DNA of 64,000 nucleotides from Anodontia alba (Eukaryota > Mollusca > Bivalvia > Lucinida > Lucinidae): assembly GCA_964016985.1 (NCBI GenBank), contig OZ024828.1, positions 28,402,581 through 28,466,580 of the forward strand, given 5' to 3'. Made by a program: the position numbers and the translations under genes. Every line of letters begins with the position of its first letter. The stretch's first letter is position 1. This document shows positions 21,756 through 32,894 of the stretch, piece after piece. Below the pieces are notes generated by a model. The model was not told the origin of the DNA. It saw only the letters and a program-made list of their open reading frames with translations, and searched no databases.

Positions 21756-22540
21756 TTTGTTCCTATAATAACAGCTTGGTATTTCATTCGGGTAAGCTCA
21801 AACGAAAAATCTTAAAGTTTATGTTTTCAGGCAGCAATTTAAAAGAAATGTCGATTTTTTTCCCGAAAAGTCTTGTCGTCATAGAAGATCTAAACGAGAA
21901 GTAAAATGTATATCTTTATTTCAACAACAGCATACTACATGTAAATTATGTTATGGAGATGTTTAAGGCTTTTACACAGGTTTGACAGACTGTGACGGAG
22001 TCCTTTCGTTATGCACTAAAAACTACTTCCATCTATTGTGTTGTATCTAAGAAAACATCGAGAGCTAAGTGCATGTAATAAAGATCTTGTGCATGCAACA
22101 TACCAGTGCCGAAACACTTTAAACCACATTCCCAAGTATAGTATTAAAATAATCCATCCCTACCGCCAGGTTTTGCCTGTCCAGTCAATAGATCAAAGTA
22201 ACATCACTTTTTCTTAATTTTTGTGCCATATTAATGGGTAGTTATTAGAAGTACCTTTAGTACGTTTGAGTTATGGAATCAGCCAACTATTAGCTCCCTG
22301 GAGTTGACCACAATAATGAATTATATTCGCACTAATAATCCCTCATTTGTCTTAGTCTAGTGTGACTACGCAGACTACTTCAGTGTGGCTCTATGAACAA
22401 TATGTACGTGGTTTCAAAATTAGGAGTTTAGTTTCCATTCTTTTGATTTCAGGAAAATAGGTGAACCTAAGCCGACCTCTAAGAGTGGAGCCTACATGGG
22501 TCGTAACTGACATGCGTTTACTTTGACAGATCACAGCAGG
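21756..22540. other. Intron stretch without recognised element
   Basis: No repeat family of this window and no coding signal recognised. Confidence 0.4.
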
Positions 22541-22740
22541 ACAATGAGCCGGTCACCGTTATGTGTAAACAGAAGTTTCCCTAAGAAGTCCTTGTATTGA
22601 AGATATTGGGAAGATATCTGTGGTCTGAGGCTTTATTGAAGAAATTTGATTAACCATATGGACAGGCAATCAATGACGGACGGACGTGGAAAAAAACTTG
22701 AAAACCCTACCAGTGGTATGCCAGTAGGGGACTGAAATAC
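22541..22740 (+). mobile_element. Possible pearl-like 3' terminus
   Basis: Bases 22672-22740 carry acggacggacgtgg followed by a CCCTACCAGTGGTATGCCAG / taggggactg hairpin, the same microsatellite-plus-hairpin order as the other pearl-like ends. No tandem core is present, so it may be a decayed or coreless copy. Confidence 0.4.
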
Positions 22741-23939
22741 TACTCAGTGCGCTGCTAATGAAAGAAAACATTTCAAATCACAAACCTCTTGTAAATATCT
22801 GAGAGTTCTAAATATCCATAGTAATGTGGTCTGGATGTCCTAAAATGAAACGTTTTGGGTTCAGTATTATTTTGCTTCAGTTTTATTTTGCAAATTCGTG
22901 AATCATTATTATGGAATAATAAAACTACACCATGAAACATCGAAAACAGAACGAGATAATAAGGCCGGCTTTAATGACAATTTTTTTAAAGAAAGAAAAC
23001 AGGTGTGTGTTTTCATCATCTTTAAGAGTCAGTCTAAACAAGAACAGAAAATAAAATTTGATATTTCTAGGCAGACGATGCACATGAAATATCACGCCTG
23101 ATTTTCTATGAAAAGTAAAATAAATATATATTTAATGCCATCTGCCACAATTTTAAATGACGCTTTACGGGTAAATCCAACTGTTATTAGTCAATTTGAA
23201 ACCACATGAACCACGACATAATGACTTATGGCATCCATAGTCCGACTAGGGTCCTCATCATCCGCTTACATAATCATTTGATACGTAAGAATATACTGAT
23301 GAATGGTGGAGCCCTGAGAAGACAGCATTATCCTAATCTTCGCATAACAGACATTCCTAATGTTCATTGTATCGCGCTCAGGCTGAGCTGTTCAGTATAA
23401 ATTTCATTCTTAACATTTAATGCGTCAATCACAACTGTTACAGCAACTGAATGCATTATGAAATATTACGTTTTCAATTATTTTTCAGAGAAAATAATGA
23501 TTATCTTTTCATAGTGCTTGCCTGGCTGTCGATTTACATTAGATGTCAAGATTAACTTTATCCGAACAACAGAACATTAAGGTAAAAATATCCAGAAAAG
23601 GCCAATTTGTACGGCGCTTTTAGGGTTTTGAACAGACCATGCAATCAATATGTACCAAATCATACGTGTTGTATAAATTACTCAGAATTTGTTAAAGGCA
23701 GTAAATAAATAAATAAATAAATAAAATGGCATTTTACTTGCACACGGAGGAAATGATATAAACCATATTTCGCTTGAGTGGAGGTCTAACGGTTCTGTAA
23801 CAATACTTCAGTAATGCCTGGCGAGAAAGCGAGGGCAATATGAAGAATGACATTTATTAGAAAAAGGCCCCAATCATAGATCTTGACATTTTTCCTGCCA
23901 AAAGCCAGTGATAACAAGGATAACCCTCAAAGGTTTCAG
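22741..23939. other. Intron stretch; short (AAAT)n microsatellite
   Basis: An (AAAT)n run lies at about 23703-23725. Two open frames near 22898-23400 show no domain and no splice context. Otherwise nothing was recognised. Confidence 0.4.
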
Positions 23940-24660
23940 CAGAAGGGTGCACCACCCTACCTCCAACGATAGACGCCTAAAATTCAGTTACTATACAATA
24001 AATTAATATTCAAATCTGTGCGTTTGTAAACTTGAGTGCGTTAGGAAACCACCATCACTGATACAGGGCTCTAGCCCCGAAGCCCTCACGTCCACTAGAC
24101 ACAGTGTTGAATCAACGACACACATTACGTGTTCACTGATTCTATGAGTACAGTGAAAAATGTTTCAGCAGGAGAGCGCAGCAACGAGATACTCCTGAAA
24201 TTCACTGACTATACGAACAATCAATATTCAGCTCTGTGCGTTTGTAAGTTTGAGTGAACGTGTTAGGACAACCGCTATCACTGATAAAGTGCTCTCAACA
24301 CCACTGGACACAGTGCGCAATCACCTATACACATTACGCATTCACTGACCCAGCTAGCATTCTACATAAATCTATAGCGGGCCGATATCGGCCCGTCAGG
24401 GTAGCTGACGGGCCGATAACGGCCCGCTATAGATTTATGTAGAATGCTTACTGGGGAGTTAAGGTGTACAGTGACAACAAATTCAGAAGGAGTCCGCATC
24501 AACGATATACGCCTGAAATTCAGTGACTACGCAATCGATGAATATTCATCTCTGTACCTTTGAATGCTTCAGTGAAAGCGTTAAAATCCATATCCACCAG
24601 ACACGGTACGCAATCACTGCTATATTGATTCTATGCCTAAAGTGACAAAAGCAGCATAAT
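23940..24660 (+). repeat. Three tandem copies of a roughly 230-bp repeat
   Basis: Units begin near 23942, 24170 and 24490. Each has acgagatactcctgaaattc, tcaatattcagctctgtgcg, tttgaatg..tcagtgaa and ccactggacacagtgcgcaa. A snapback element (24350-24454) interrupts the second unit. Confidence 0.75.
24350..24454. mobile_element. Snapback MITE with 49-bp arms
   Basis: Left arm 24350-24398 and right arm 24406-24454 are complementary except for three mismatches; in the inner 43 bp only one base differs. The 7-base loop is gggtagc. The arms are G+C rich in the middle (gcgggccgatatcggcccg). Ends CCCAG / CTGGG. Confidence 0.92.
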
Positions 24661-25304
24661 GTCACCAAACCCTACTATAATATAACTTGTGCTTGTTGTC
24701 GACAATCTTCTGGGGATGTTCCTCGTCGCTCATTCTACGGTGTTTATATCTCGCAACTTATTCGGTTCGCAAGAATGTCTCGTCATGTTTCTGATTTCAA
24801 CACTCGAATTCTAAACTGCTTAACTTCTAAATCAGGGTTATCGGTACCATAAACTCCGCAAAGCCTTTTCTAATTTTTATAGACGTCATTTCGATTTACT
24901 TTCAAAATTCAACGTTTGACTTAAATCGCTGCTGCAACAAAGCCTATCGGAATTTGAATTTTATGGTGACTTAGTATATAAATTCAGAAAAAAATATATG
25001 CTTGCAATGATTTTAGCACTCAGTTTCGTAAAAGCATTCTTGGATATATAAAGATTTGGTACAACATAAATGTAATCACGGTTAATAACTTTGTTTCCCT
25101 CTTTCGTTGCACGCCGGCGGGTAGGGCCTCAGACTATGATGGCTTCGGCCTAAAGACTTTTAAGTAAGTCGGTTGGTGTCTGATGTTCTGGCTCTGGTCG
25201 GGCCCACCGGAGTCTTACTGTTAGTTTTCTTTTGCTTCAGCATTTCAAGTATTTCTTGCTGTCGAGTCCTCATCGTTGTTTCATCTCTGTATTCGTTTGA
25301 TTTT

Positions 25305-25710
25305 TATGTTCTCGGAGAAATTGCACTGCTGAGTTAGGAGCCCTTCACGCGGACTAAACAAATGTCTTATGTATACCGCGGCAAAACTAAGGGCGAGGGT
25401 TGTGACCACGTAAAATCGATTTAAGCCCGCCCCTCCCAGTAATATTTTTACCGACCGTTCCAAGACGGTGCTTCTGCTGTGGTTTACTATATCTGTCATT
25501 GTATGTCTTTGCATGTATGTCTTGGTGAACATTTTATTTTGAATAGCCGTTTGGCCATTTTTTGGGAAGGAACTGTCCTTTTGGTTTTCTGCTTGTATTG
25601 TTTTGATCGTGGTGCCATTAATTTAAGTACGTCCTTCTTTCCCTTTTGTGTCTTGGAACGGAAGGTGTTAGGTAATTGTATGATTCCTGATAACTGCCTT
25701 CCTTTCTAAT
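25305..25710 (+). repeat. Dispersed repeat O, copy 2
   Basis: Inverse-complement relative of 630-1085: tctcggagaaattgcactg, accgaccgttccaagacggt, gccgtttggccatttttt and tgtcttggaacggaa. A diverged relative may lie at 8335-8600. Element type unknown. Confidence 0.65.
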
Positions 25711-25924
25711 CAGTTTCAATTATAGCAGCCAAGGAAGTGGCAATAATTAATCACACATTCCTTTAATATCTGTTTTCTCATATAAACCGCTTTGCATGGA
25801 AATATTTAGTGTAAATACGTTAAATATCACATTCATTTTTCTGGTATCATCAATTGTTTTAATCACAGAACTATCATATCTGCCCTAAATACTGGGGCTT
25901 AACTCCAAACCTTACTTTACAGCT

Positions 25925-26110
25925 ATAAAGAGGACTAACTGCAGGATAAGTGGCAAACATTTTAGACTCTGATCAGACACCGTATGAATGACTCAAACTG
26001 CAGGATGGTTGGCAAACAGTGTAAAATCTGATCCGACAAAGCATGTGCCGTCTGAATCCAAACTGTTATGAGCCCCGTTTGTTCTAATGCTTAGGGTATA
26101 TACGGTCCCT
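25925..26110. mobile_element. Decayed TTAA-group MITE
   Basis: Two copies of caaactgcaggat.a.tggcaaacagt (25940 and 25995) with atctgatc.gaca, plus tccctttaa at the end. It carries a form of the stem shared by the TTAA families. Confidence 0.4.
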
Positions 26111-26184
26111 TTAACACATACATATAGAAGAAAGTAAACAGTTCATCATGTCTGTCTTAGGTAAAGTCCGCAATATACAGAACA

Positions 26185-26450
26185 CATCACGGAAACATGC
26201 CTATATAATTTTGACCCCCTTAAACCCCACTTTTATATGGTAAAACTGGGGTTTACAGGCGTATACATTATTTTTTCTTATATCAGTTAAAAACATAGAT
26301 TGTGGGTACTCGTTAGAACCACCTCGCTGAGTACCCACAATCTATGTTTTTGAGCAGAAGTATGAAAAATATCAGAATTTTTTATCTGAAAATTTTCAGT
26401 TTTCGGAGATGAAATTTTCTATTTATTTGAATAGGTGTGTTTTCGTAATG
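26185..26450 (+). mobile_element. Hairpin MITE family A, full copy beside exon 18
   Basis: Ends catcacggaaacatgcctat and aataggtgtgttttcgtaatg. The hairpin is shortened: aaccacctcgctgagtaccc, with the inner CGAGGCGG half deleted. It lies 19 nt downstream of the exon 18 donor. Confidence 0.9.
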
Positions 26451-26469
26451 AGTTCCAAGATATACAAAC

Positions 26470-26563
26470 CTTGGGAAATTTCTAGCCATTTCCATCCATT
26501 TTCGCTCTACATTCAACGTCATCTGGGTATCATGTGTAAGCTGGTCTAATAGCTTTGTATCAC
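26470..26563 (-). CDS. CACNA2D: alpha-2/delta exon 18
   Basis: Acceptor ATTTTTCAG, donor GTTTGTAT; phase 1 in, phase 2 out. The split Cys and DTKLLDQLTHDTQMTLNVER then KWMEMARNFP correspond to the family's CD.ELIQ..LFDA......YW segment. The hairpin MITE at 26185-26450 ends 19 nt inside the downstream intron. The donor GTTTGT is weaker than average. The longest intron in the window follows. Confidence 0.87.
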
Positions 26564-26568
26564 CTGAA

Positions 26569-26637
26569 AAATTTACAATATTTAATCACTGAATATTTAC
26601 AATATTTGATCACTGGAAATTTACAGTATTTAATCAC
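26569..26637 (+). repeat. Three-copy 24-bp tandem repeat at the exon 18 acceptor
   Basis: Three copies of atttacaatatttaatcact-like sequence directly upstream (minus sense) of the exon 18 acceptor, running up to the MITE at 26640. Confidence 0.75.
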
Positions 26638-26639
26638 CA

Positions 26640-26883
26640 GGGCCCAGATTTTCAAAGCTAACGACATCGTTAGTTAACGATTCGTTAAAATTTACATCGA
26701 GTGATACGCAAATATGCTGAATTTTTTTGCTGAAAAAATGTGAGTAGCTTTTGCACTGCAAAAGCTACTCAAATTTTTTCAGCAAAAAATATCAGAATAT
26801 TGTGTATTGAATCCGCTAAAACAGTTAACGAAATGACGCTTAACGAGCTCGTTAAGCTAACAAGGCTTTGAACAACTGGGCCC
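26640..26883. mobile_element. MITE with GGGCCCAG ends (copy F4)
   Basis: Ends gggcccagattttcaaagc and gctttgaacaactgggccc. A perfect central snapback gtgagtagcttttgca / tgcaaaagctactcaa centres near 26757. Confidence 0.9.
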
Positions 26884-27732
26884 TGAAATTTAAATCTTTT
26901 ATCTCTTCAAACAAACAATATTTGAGCCACTCCTTAAGCGAAATATATAATCAATTAGGAGTGAGATCTGACTCTGATTCAAATTTAGTTTGCCCCTGAA
27001 GAGAAAGAATTGGCTCTCCTTGCGAACAAATGCTCTCCAATGAGAGTAGATCCTTTTCAGAGGGACTTAGTGTGCAGGTAAGCGAACAGAATATCATACG
27101 AATTGTCTCCCTGGTAAAAAATGTGAAAATTCTACACATTTAGGTATTTGTCAAATGCACATGTCCAGATTGGATTGTGCACATGTATACAACTTGGACA
27201 GTCGGGAGAAAGCATGCACGGTTTGCCTTCAGGGGACTGGAGGCACTTGACAGATTCCACCATTTCTAATTTCAAATAAATCCAAGTAAGCTCCGATATT
27301 TTCAAAAATTTTGAAAAAGAAAATTCACTAAACCGGCGCATGATGAGACGTTTTGCGGCCGCCACAAATACCTCCAACCATCTGTTGTGTAGATGCGTTC
27401 TGAAAAAAGGAATACCATTAAAAACATATAAGAAAAAAAAACTATTATCACTTCATCGTCTTCTTATTTTGCACAAAGATCGATAAAGTTTAAAATAATT
27501 TATGTTTCTCAGTAAATGGTTTGATATATTGTCTCAAACAGTCTCACTTCGGAGATAATTAAAGTTTTTTCTCTCTGCAAAAATTAAGTTAAGGTGTCAA
27601 AATGTTGTGCGCTTATTTATAAATATATTCTAAAAGGAATGACCAATGAGAGCAATGAACACATACACGAAATAGAAAACAGTCGCCAATTCTGCATGCC
27701 TAAGATCAAAATTAAAGAAAATGAAAATAACT

Positions 27733-27961
27733 GGGCCTAGTTGTTCAAAACTAACGATGTCGTTAGTTAACGTATCGTTAAATATGACATATTTGCTAAT
27801 ATTTTTGCTGAAAAAATGTAAGTGGCTTTTTGCATTTGCAAAAGACATTCACATTTTTTCAGCAAAAATACCTGTGAATTAGATATTTTACTTACTAGAA
27901 CAGTTAACATTTTGACCCTTAACGAGCTCTTAAGCTTACGATGCTTTGAACATCTGGGCCC
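27733..27961. mobile_element. MITE with GGGCCCAG ends (copy F5)
   Basis: Ends gggcctagttgttcaaaa and gatgctttgaacatctgggccc. Central snapback catttgcaaaagacattc. Its right end lies 16 nt from the exon 17 donor. Confidence 0.88.
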
Positions 27962-27977
27962 TAATATATGTACTTAC

Positions 27978-28078
27978 AGACTTTATTAGTGAGCAGTCTG
28001 CTCCCTCTAGAATGTTCCAGAATTTTATAGATTTTCTCCTGACTCGTCATGTTTGCGTCCATGTCAAAGCAGTATTTC
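27978..28078 (-). CDS. CACNA2D: alpha-2/delta exon 17
   Basis: Acceptor GTATCTTAG, donor GTAAGTAC; phase 2 in, phase 1 out. The split Trp plus KYCFDMDANMTSQEKIYKIL matches the family's EW.YC..D......QLEAIKLYL pattern, and the exon ends RLLTNKV. It has one sequon (NMT). A GGGCCCAG-ended MITE finishes 16 nt downstream of the donor, at 27961. Confidence 0.9.
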
Positions 28079-28170
28079 CTAAGATACAAAGCAAACAAAA
28101 TATAGGGAAACGAATGACAAAAACAAAGAGGTATTTCTTCTGCAAATAACGAATTCGGACTGTTTGAGCC

Positions 28171-28345
28171 GCAACGTGTGGAAACGTACCTTCTGACATG
28201 TGCGCCTAACGAAGATTAAAACCAGCCTGTGTATCCGCGCAGGCTAATCCGAGTCTTCGCTCTCCGCATGAAGAAACTTTGCATCCTTGGCTATCCAAAA
28301 TGCGCCCAGACAAGACTCTGATCATACTGCGCGAATGCACAACAA
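28171..28345. mobile_element. Palindromic MITE family E, partial
   Basis: Left end gcaacgtgtggaaacgtacc, ttctgacatgtgcgcc, then ccgcgcaggctaatccgagt. The right half breaks off after catactgcgcgaatgc. Confidence 0.72.
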
Positions 28346-29010
28346 AACTATCTTTCCGAATAATGCACTAAAATATCAGAATATGTAAAATTAATGCAAC
28401 AAACATGTATAGTCCGCAACAAATCAATACCTCTGAATCAGTACCTCTGACAAGTCTGAATCTGCGCACCAAGTTCCTCTGAATCAGTACCTCTGACAAT
28501 TCCATCTCTGCGCTCCAAGCTCCACTGAATCAGTACCTCTAACAATCAGCGCATTTCACATATGATCTAAAACGTTTTCCACTTTCATTTGAAACGCTCA
28601 ATAAATGATAAGATAATTTTCTTAGCTTCCGGATTATAGCCGTATCCTCTTCATGACTAAATCTCTTCAACAGACTCTTGCATTGTGCATGTCAGATTGT
28701 TCCAGTATCTATTTACTTGACTTATATGTTAAAACTTACATATTTGTAATTTTAAATTGATAAGACTATTGCAAGTAGTGCAGACCCTGATCGGACGCGC
28801 TCTTGGTCTCAACTGTTTTGAAATGGCAATGATTTTAGACGATAAGTATTATGCTAGAGAGTAAAAAAAACAATAGTCAAAGCGAGCAAAGGGTGTAGCT
28901 GTTGCATGGAAACAAAGTATTGTTAACCATGTTGCATAACGGAACAGTCTCCTTAAACTGTAAATTCCATTTCAAATAAACTTAGAGACAGAAAACTAAT
29001 TCCAGCTTAC

Positions 29011-29059
29011 CATGGTGCCAGTTCTAAGCCACTGCTGTTCAGGAGAGTCTTTAAATCAT
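29011..29059 (-). CDS. CACNA2D: alpha-2/delta exon 16
   Basis: Acceptor GTTTCAG, donor GTAAGCTG; phase 1 in, phase 2 out. Its 15 full codons read DLKTLLNSSGLELAP, with a sequon NSS. It precedes the W.YC motif completed by exon 17 and is the shortest exon of the set (49 nt). The assignment rests on phase continuity and position. Confidence 0.83.
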
Positions 29060-29404
29060 CTGAAACAAAGAAACAAACAAAACTGATCTTTTTTTTCTCT
29101 CATAAATAGTTGTATTCAACATAGCAATTTCAGAAAAATAAGTCAATCTTATTAGGTGCAGTTTTCATAAGTAGAATATCGTATCTTTTCTCTAAGCATT
29201 CGGACAGCCTGATAAAATAGTGGAAACCCCGATCGTACACCACAGACCGCGTATTAAGAGAACACATAAAATGTGTCCGATGTGAAAATCGTTACACAGA
29301 ATGAAATGCACAACAAAAATCTTTCCGAATAATGCACTAAAATAACAGAATATGTAAAATAAATGCAACAAACATGTATTGTCCGCAACAAAATGAAACA
29401 ATGC

Positions 29405-29770
29405 CTTATTGCATGTGTGTCCAGCGAAGACTCAAATCAGAATGCGCACCCGACTTCTGCTATCTGTCTAAAGAAGAAGGCGCGAATAAAACTGGATTAA
29501 TCCCCACCCCCACTACAAACCCCAGTAGTTTTGTTTGTGTGTCTAACGTTTCATATGTGGCGTTTGTGTTTATTTTCCACCTATCCTTCTTTTGGTGTCT
29601 CGGGAGGGCTGTGCTTCTTGATTTCAGCATTTCCTGGGTATCTTCACTTATGAGGCAGCGCACGGCAAAACCTACAATAAGACTTGTGCGACCAGCGAAG
29701 ACTCAGATCAGCCTGCGCATTCGCACAGTCTAATCAGAGTTCCGCTGCTCGCAAGTGCCTTCTACAGCAT
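29405..29770. repeat. Composite of family E fragments and repeat J-like sequence
   Basis: gtgtgtccagcgaagactca and cagatcagcctgcgcattcg are family E pieces; ttttggtgtctcgggaggg and ggtatcttcacttatgaggc match the J-type repeats near 29890 and 57090. The order suggests several old insertions. Confidence 0.45.
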
Positions 29771-29884
29771 CTACAGCATCCAGGCTATTCATAGCCATAC
29801 TAGGTGGATGTACAGGCTGATCAGATCACACGTCTTATAGTTGGTTTTGTCTTGTGCTGGCTCTTATAGGTTTGCTACCCACTT

Positions 29885-29975
29885 ATAGGATTTGCCTGTT
29901 TCCTCTTCCTCTTGGTGTCTGGGAAGGGCTGCAATTTGTGATTGTGGCACTCCCTGGACTTTTCTCTTACCTTTT
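29885..29975 (-). repeat. Dispersed repeat J
   Basis: Carries ggtgtctgggaagggctgc, gattgtggcactccctggac and ttttctcttacctttttgcc. The same block lies at 14685-14765, 33100-33175, 47935-48030 and 48175-48215. Confidence 0.7.
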
Positions 29976-30345
29976 TGCCATCTTCATTTATTGATTTGCT
30001 ATCTTTACTTATGGGCTTGCTATCTTCACTTATAGTTTAGCTATCTTCACTTATAGGTTTGCTATTTTCACTTATAGTTTGGCTATCTTCACTTATAGGC
30101 TTTTCTCTTACTTTTTTTTGCTATCTTTACTTACAGTTTAGCAACCTTCACTTATAGTTCTGCTATTTTCACTTATGGCTTTGCTATCTTCAGTTACAAT
30201 CTTCACTTATAGGTTTGCTATATTCACATAGTTTGGCTATATTCACTTATAGTTTTGCTATCTTCATTTACAGATTTGCTATCTTCACTTATCGGTTGGC
30301 TATCTTCAATTCTAGGGTTTCTATCTTCACTTTTGCTATCTTCAG
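29976..30345 (+). repeat. Minisatellite, about 20-bp unit
   Basis: Roughly 17 diverged copies of tttgctatcttcacttatag. It grows out of the end of repeat J. Confidence 0.9.
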
Positions 30346-30850
30346 TAATATTTTTGTTTGAATGTCGGTTATTTCAACTGTGTATGTTTCTTGTCTCTTC
30401 TTTCAGTGTCTCGGGAATGACGCGCTTCCTGGTTATAGCCTTTCCTGTGTAATTCATGTATATGTATATGTTTGGTTTTAGCTATTCACTGCGCGCCCCC
30501 TAGGATAACCACAGAACACCTAGCAAATACTCTCATAAGACTGCGCAGTTACATAGCTAATCCGAGTATTCGCTGGGCGCATTTACATACGACGCAGACG
30601 TTTCACATGAAATACTGGCCGCCTGGGGCAGTTGTGATTAGTACTTTAAGGGTTGAAATTCAACTTGACATACATGTAAACGTGTTTTGAATGACAGTGC
30701 TCAAAACTATGAAAATCTGTAAAAGGCGTCTTAAGAATAAGGTCTTAGTGCACATGCGTTGTTACAAGATCATAGCAGCTTGCTCGTAAGCGCAGTCAAT
30801 CTTAAGATTCTTCTTCTGAAGTCATGAATATTATATGAAATTGTACTCAC

Positions 30851-30912
30851 ATGTGGTAAATGGCACAGCATCAACGTCTAGCAAACTTGTGCTCGGCAAT
30901 GCAATTCCAAAA
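30851..30912 (-). CDS. CACNA2D: alpha-2/delta exon 15
   Basis: Acceptor CTTATTTCAG, donor GTGAGTAC; phase 2 in, phase 1 out. Its 20 full codons read FGIALPSTSLLDVDAVPFTT. SFGIAL corresponds to the family's FSLG.AL at the end of the Cache-like region. The other two frames contain stops. Confidence 0.88.
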
Positions 30913-31189
30913 CTGAAATAAGATATGATTGAATCAATATGGAGACTCCTAGGAAAAGCCACATACATAGCACACACCATTCCAAAGCACTAGATATGGG
31001 TTGAATTACATTAAATGACAAGACACAAAGCGGCACTGTATTGAAGCAATAGAACAAATGAAAACGACCTGCAATAGAAATACTGTTTTCGACGCTCAGC
31101 AGCGAATATACTGGGAACACAAATAGATTCTAAACGGAATGATCCTTGAGAGCAATGAACACATCCACAAAACTGAAAGCAGACAAAGT

Positions 31190-31439
31190 ATCACGAAAAC
31201 ATGCCTATATAATGTTGACCCCACCCCCTTAAACCCAACTTTTATATAGTAAAACTGGGGTACAGGGTATACATTTTTTTATTTCTGCTCAAAAACATAC
31301 AGGCCGTTCTTACGTGTTCTCACAATCTATGTTTGGAGCAGAAACATGAAAAAAAAAAAAATCTGGGTTTTTATCTGAAAATTTTCATTTTTTGGTGGTA
31401 AAATTTTCAGTATATTTAAATAGGCTTGTTTTCATAATG
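31190..31439 (+). mobile_element. Hairpin MITE family A, hairpin largely deleted
   Basis: Ends atcacgaaaacatgcctat and ataggcttgttttcataatg. The hairpin is reduced to caggccgttcttacgtgttc. An inverted copy follows 140 bp away. Confidence 0.85.
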
Positions 31440-31578
31440 GTGTCAAGTTTTCTTGACCAGACTAGCTAGTTTCGGTCAAATAGGCCTCATCAATGACCCT
31501 CATGTACATGTTCAAGTGTCCCAGAAGGAGCTTAATATCTCATAGTATTCCAGAAAACTACCCTAAAGTGAAGTACGA

Positions 31579-31821
31579 CATTACGAAAATATGCCTATTC
31601 AAATATACTTAAAATTTTACCACCAAAAATGAAAAGTTTCAGATAAAAAATTCTGATATTCTTCATATTTCTGCTTCGGTGAGGCGGTTCTAAAGCGTAC
31701 CCATAATTTATGTTTTTGAGCAGAAATAAGAAAATTAATGTATACCCCTGTAAACCCCAGTTTTACTGTATAAAAGTGGGGTTTAAAGGGGCCAAAACTC
31801 TATAGGCTTATTTTCGTGATG
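31579..31821 (-). mobile_element. Hairpin MITE family A, one arm deleted
   Basis: Ends cattacgaaaatatgccta and ggcttattttcgtgatg. One hairpin arm is missing: sequence passes from catatttctgc directly to ttcggtgaggcggttcta. Confidence 0.87.
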
Positions 31822-32164
31822 GGGAGCCGCCACGCAACACTAACACCAGCTAGTTTTACTGCGCCTTTTCCTCGCACTTAATCATGATACTGATACAGTG
31901 CCAGCTACATATAAGTGTTTGGTCCGCGTAAGGGTACAATAATTCATCAGTGAATGAACACAGAAACACTTCTCTATGCTATGGTGATGCAAAGATCGTC
32001 TGTCTACAAGAGTAAAAAGAAGCAACTAGTATAATCACTGTGAACCCATCACAAATGAGAAACTTCAGACACAAACCGTCTAGAAAAGGTGTAGTATTGA
32101 GTCAGCATTACGTCACCAGTTCCGATCCCACGCCGTGCAATAGGAGGACTGCAAAGTTGTAGTC

Positions 32165-32430
32165 TTTAATGGTTTAACCGCTAAGCATGAATTTGGCCGT
32201 GTAATATCAACAGTTTTACTGGACAGACTTCGTCCTCTAAGTGGTTACTGAGTAGTTTGTGCGCATATTTTCCTTCCGTCAGTTAATGACAAGCGCCCCT
32301 CTTGAATCGGCTTGAAGGGAGAATGGCCATAGAAAATATGTCATGATCATTCTCCACGCAAGTTATGTGGCCGGGCTGGGAATCGAACTGGCGACACCTG
32401 GATCTGTACGCACTGTTCAGCTCGGTTTTG
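32165..32430 (-). mobile_element. Diverged SINE of family S
   Basis: Carries tggacagacttcgtcctc, taagtggttactgag, gcccctcttgaatcgg and the head block gctgggaatcgaactggcga (B box complement). Confidence 0.65.
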
Positions 32431-32711
32431 TGGACAGGAATCGCGACCTTAGTATATAAAGCCTTTTGACATATTAGGCTATTCTTAATGGATAGAATTT
32501 ACTCTCAGAGGAAACACTTTCTTTCTTTTAGGAATATCCCTAAATCGTATGGGTGGAAAATACTCTCAAATCAGAGTTATTTTCCTTCGAGGTGTATCAA
32601 TTACCAGTAAATACTATAACAGAACAATAATTAAATCACTACCAAAATATTCACGCCAGACCACATTTCTGGTAGCCGACAATACACGAGACGGATAAAC
32701 TGACAGCTTAC

Positions 32712-32773
32712 CTGAAATTTGTGTTTACAATCTTACGATAAAAGACGCTGTAATTTCTTTTCACCATACGTCT
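32712..32773 (-). CDS. CACNA2D: alpha-2/delta exon 14
   Basis: Acceptor TTTTGTAG, donor GTAAGCTG; phase 0 in, phase 2 out. It encodes RRMVKRNYSVFYRKIVNTNF. The family has a basic segment then 'YYYT.I..TPFSLG' here; with exon 15 the join reads NTNFSFGIALP, a good match. The exon lies in the middle of an unrelated plus-strand open frame, which is a shadow. Confidence 0.87.
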
Positions 32774-32894
32774 CTACAAAAGACAAAACGCAAAATAGTT
32801 TAGTGTCCTCGACAGAGAAAGATATACGTCCAGTCCATCTGAAACAAACACAACAATATATCCAAGGCATTAAATCAAGTGAAAGTAGACTATC

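Noticed and set aside
24350..24454. Possible transcription terminator or rho-independent hairpin
   Set aside because: The window is eukaryotic, and the palindrome has the inverted ends of a mobile element.
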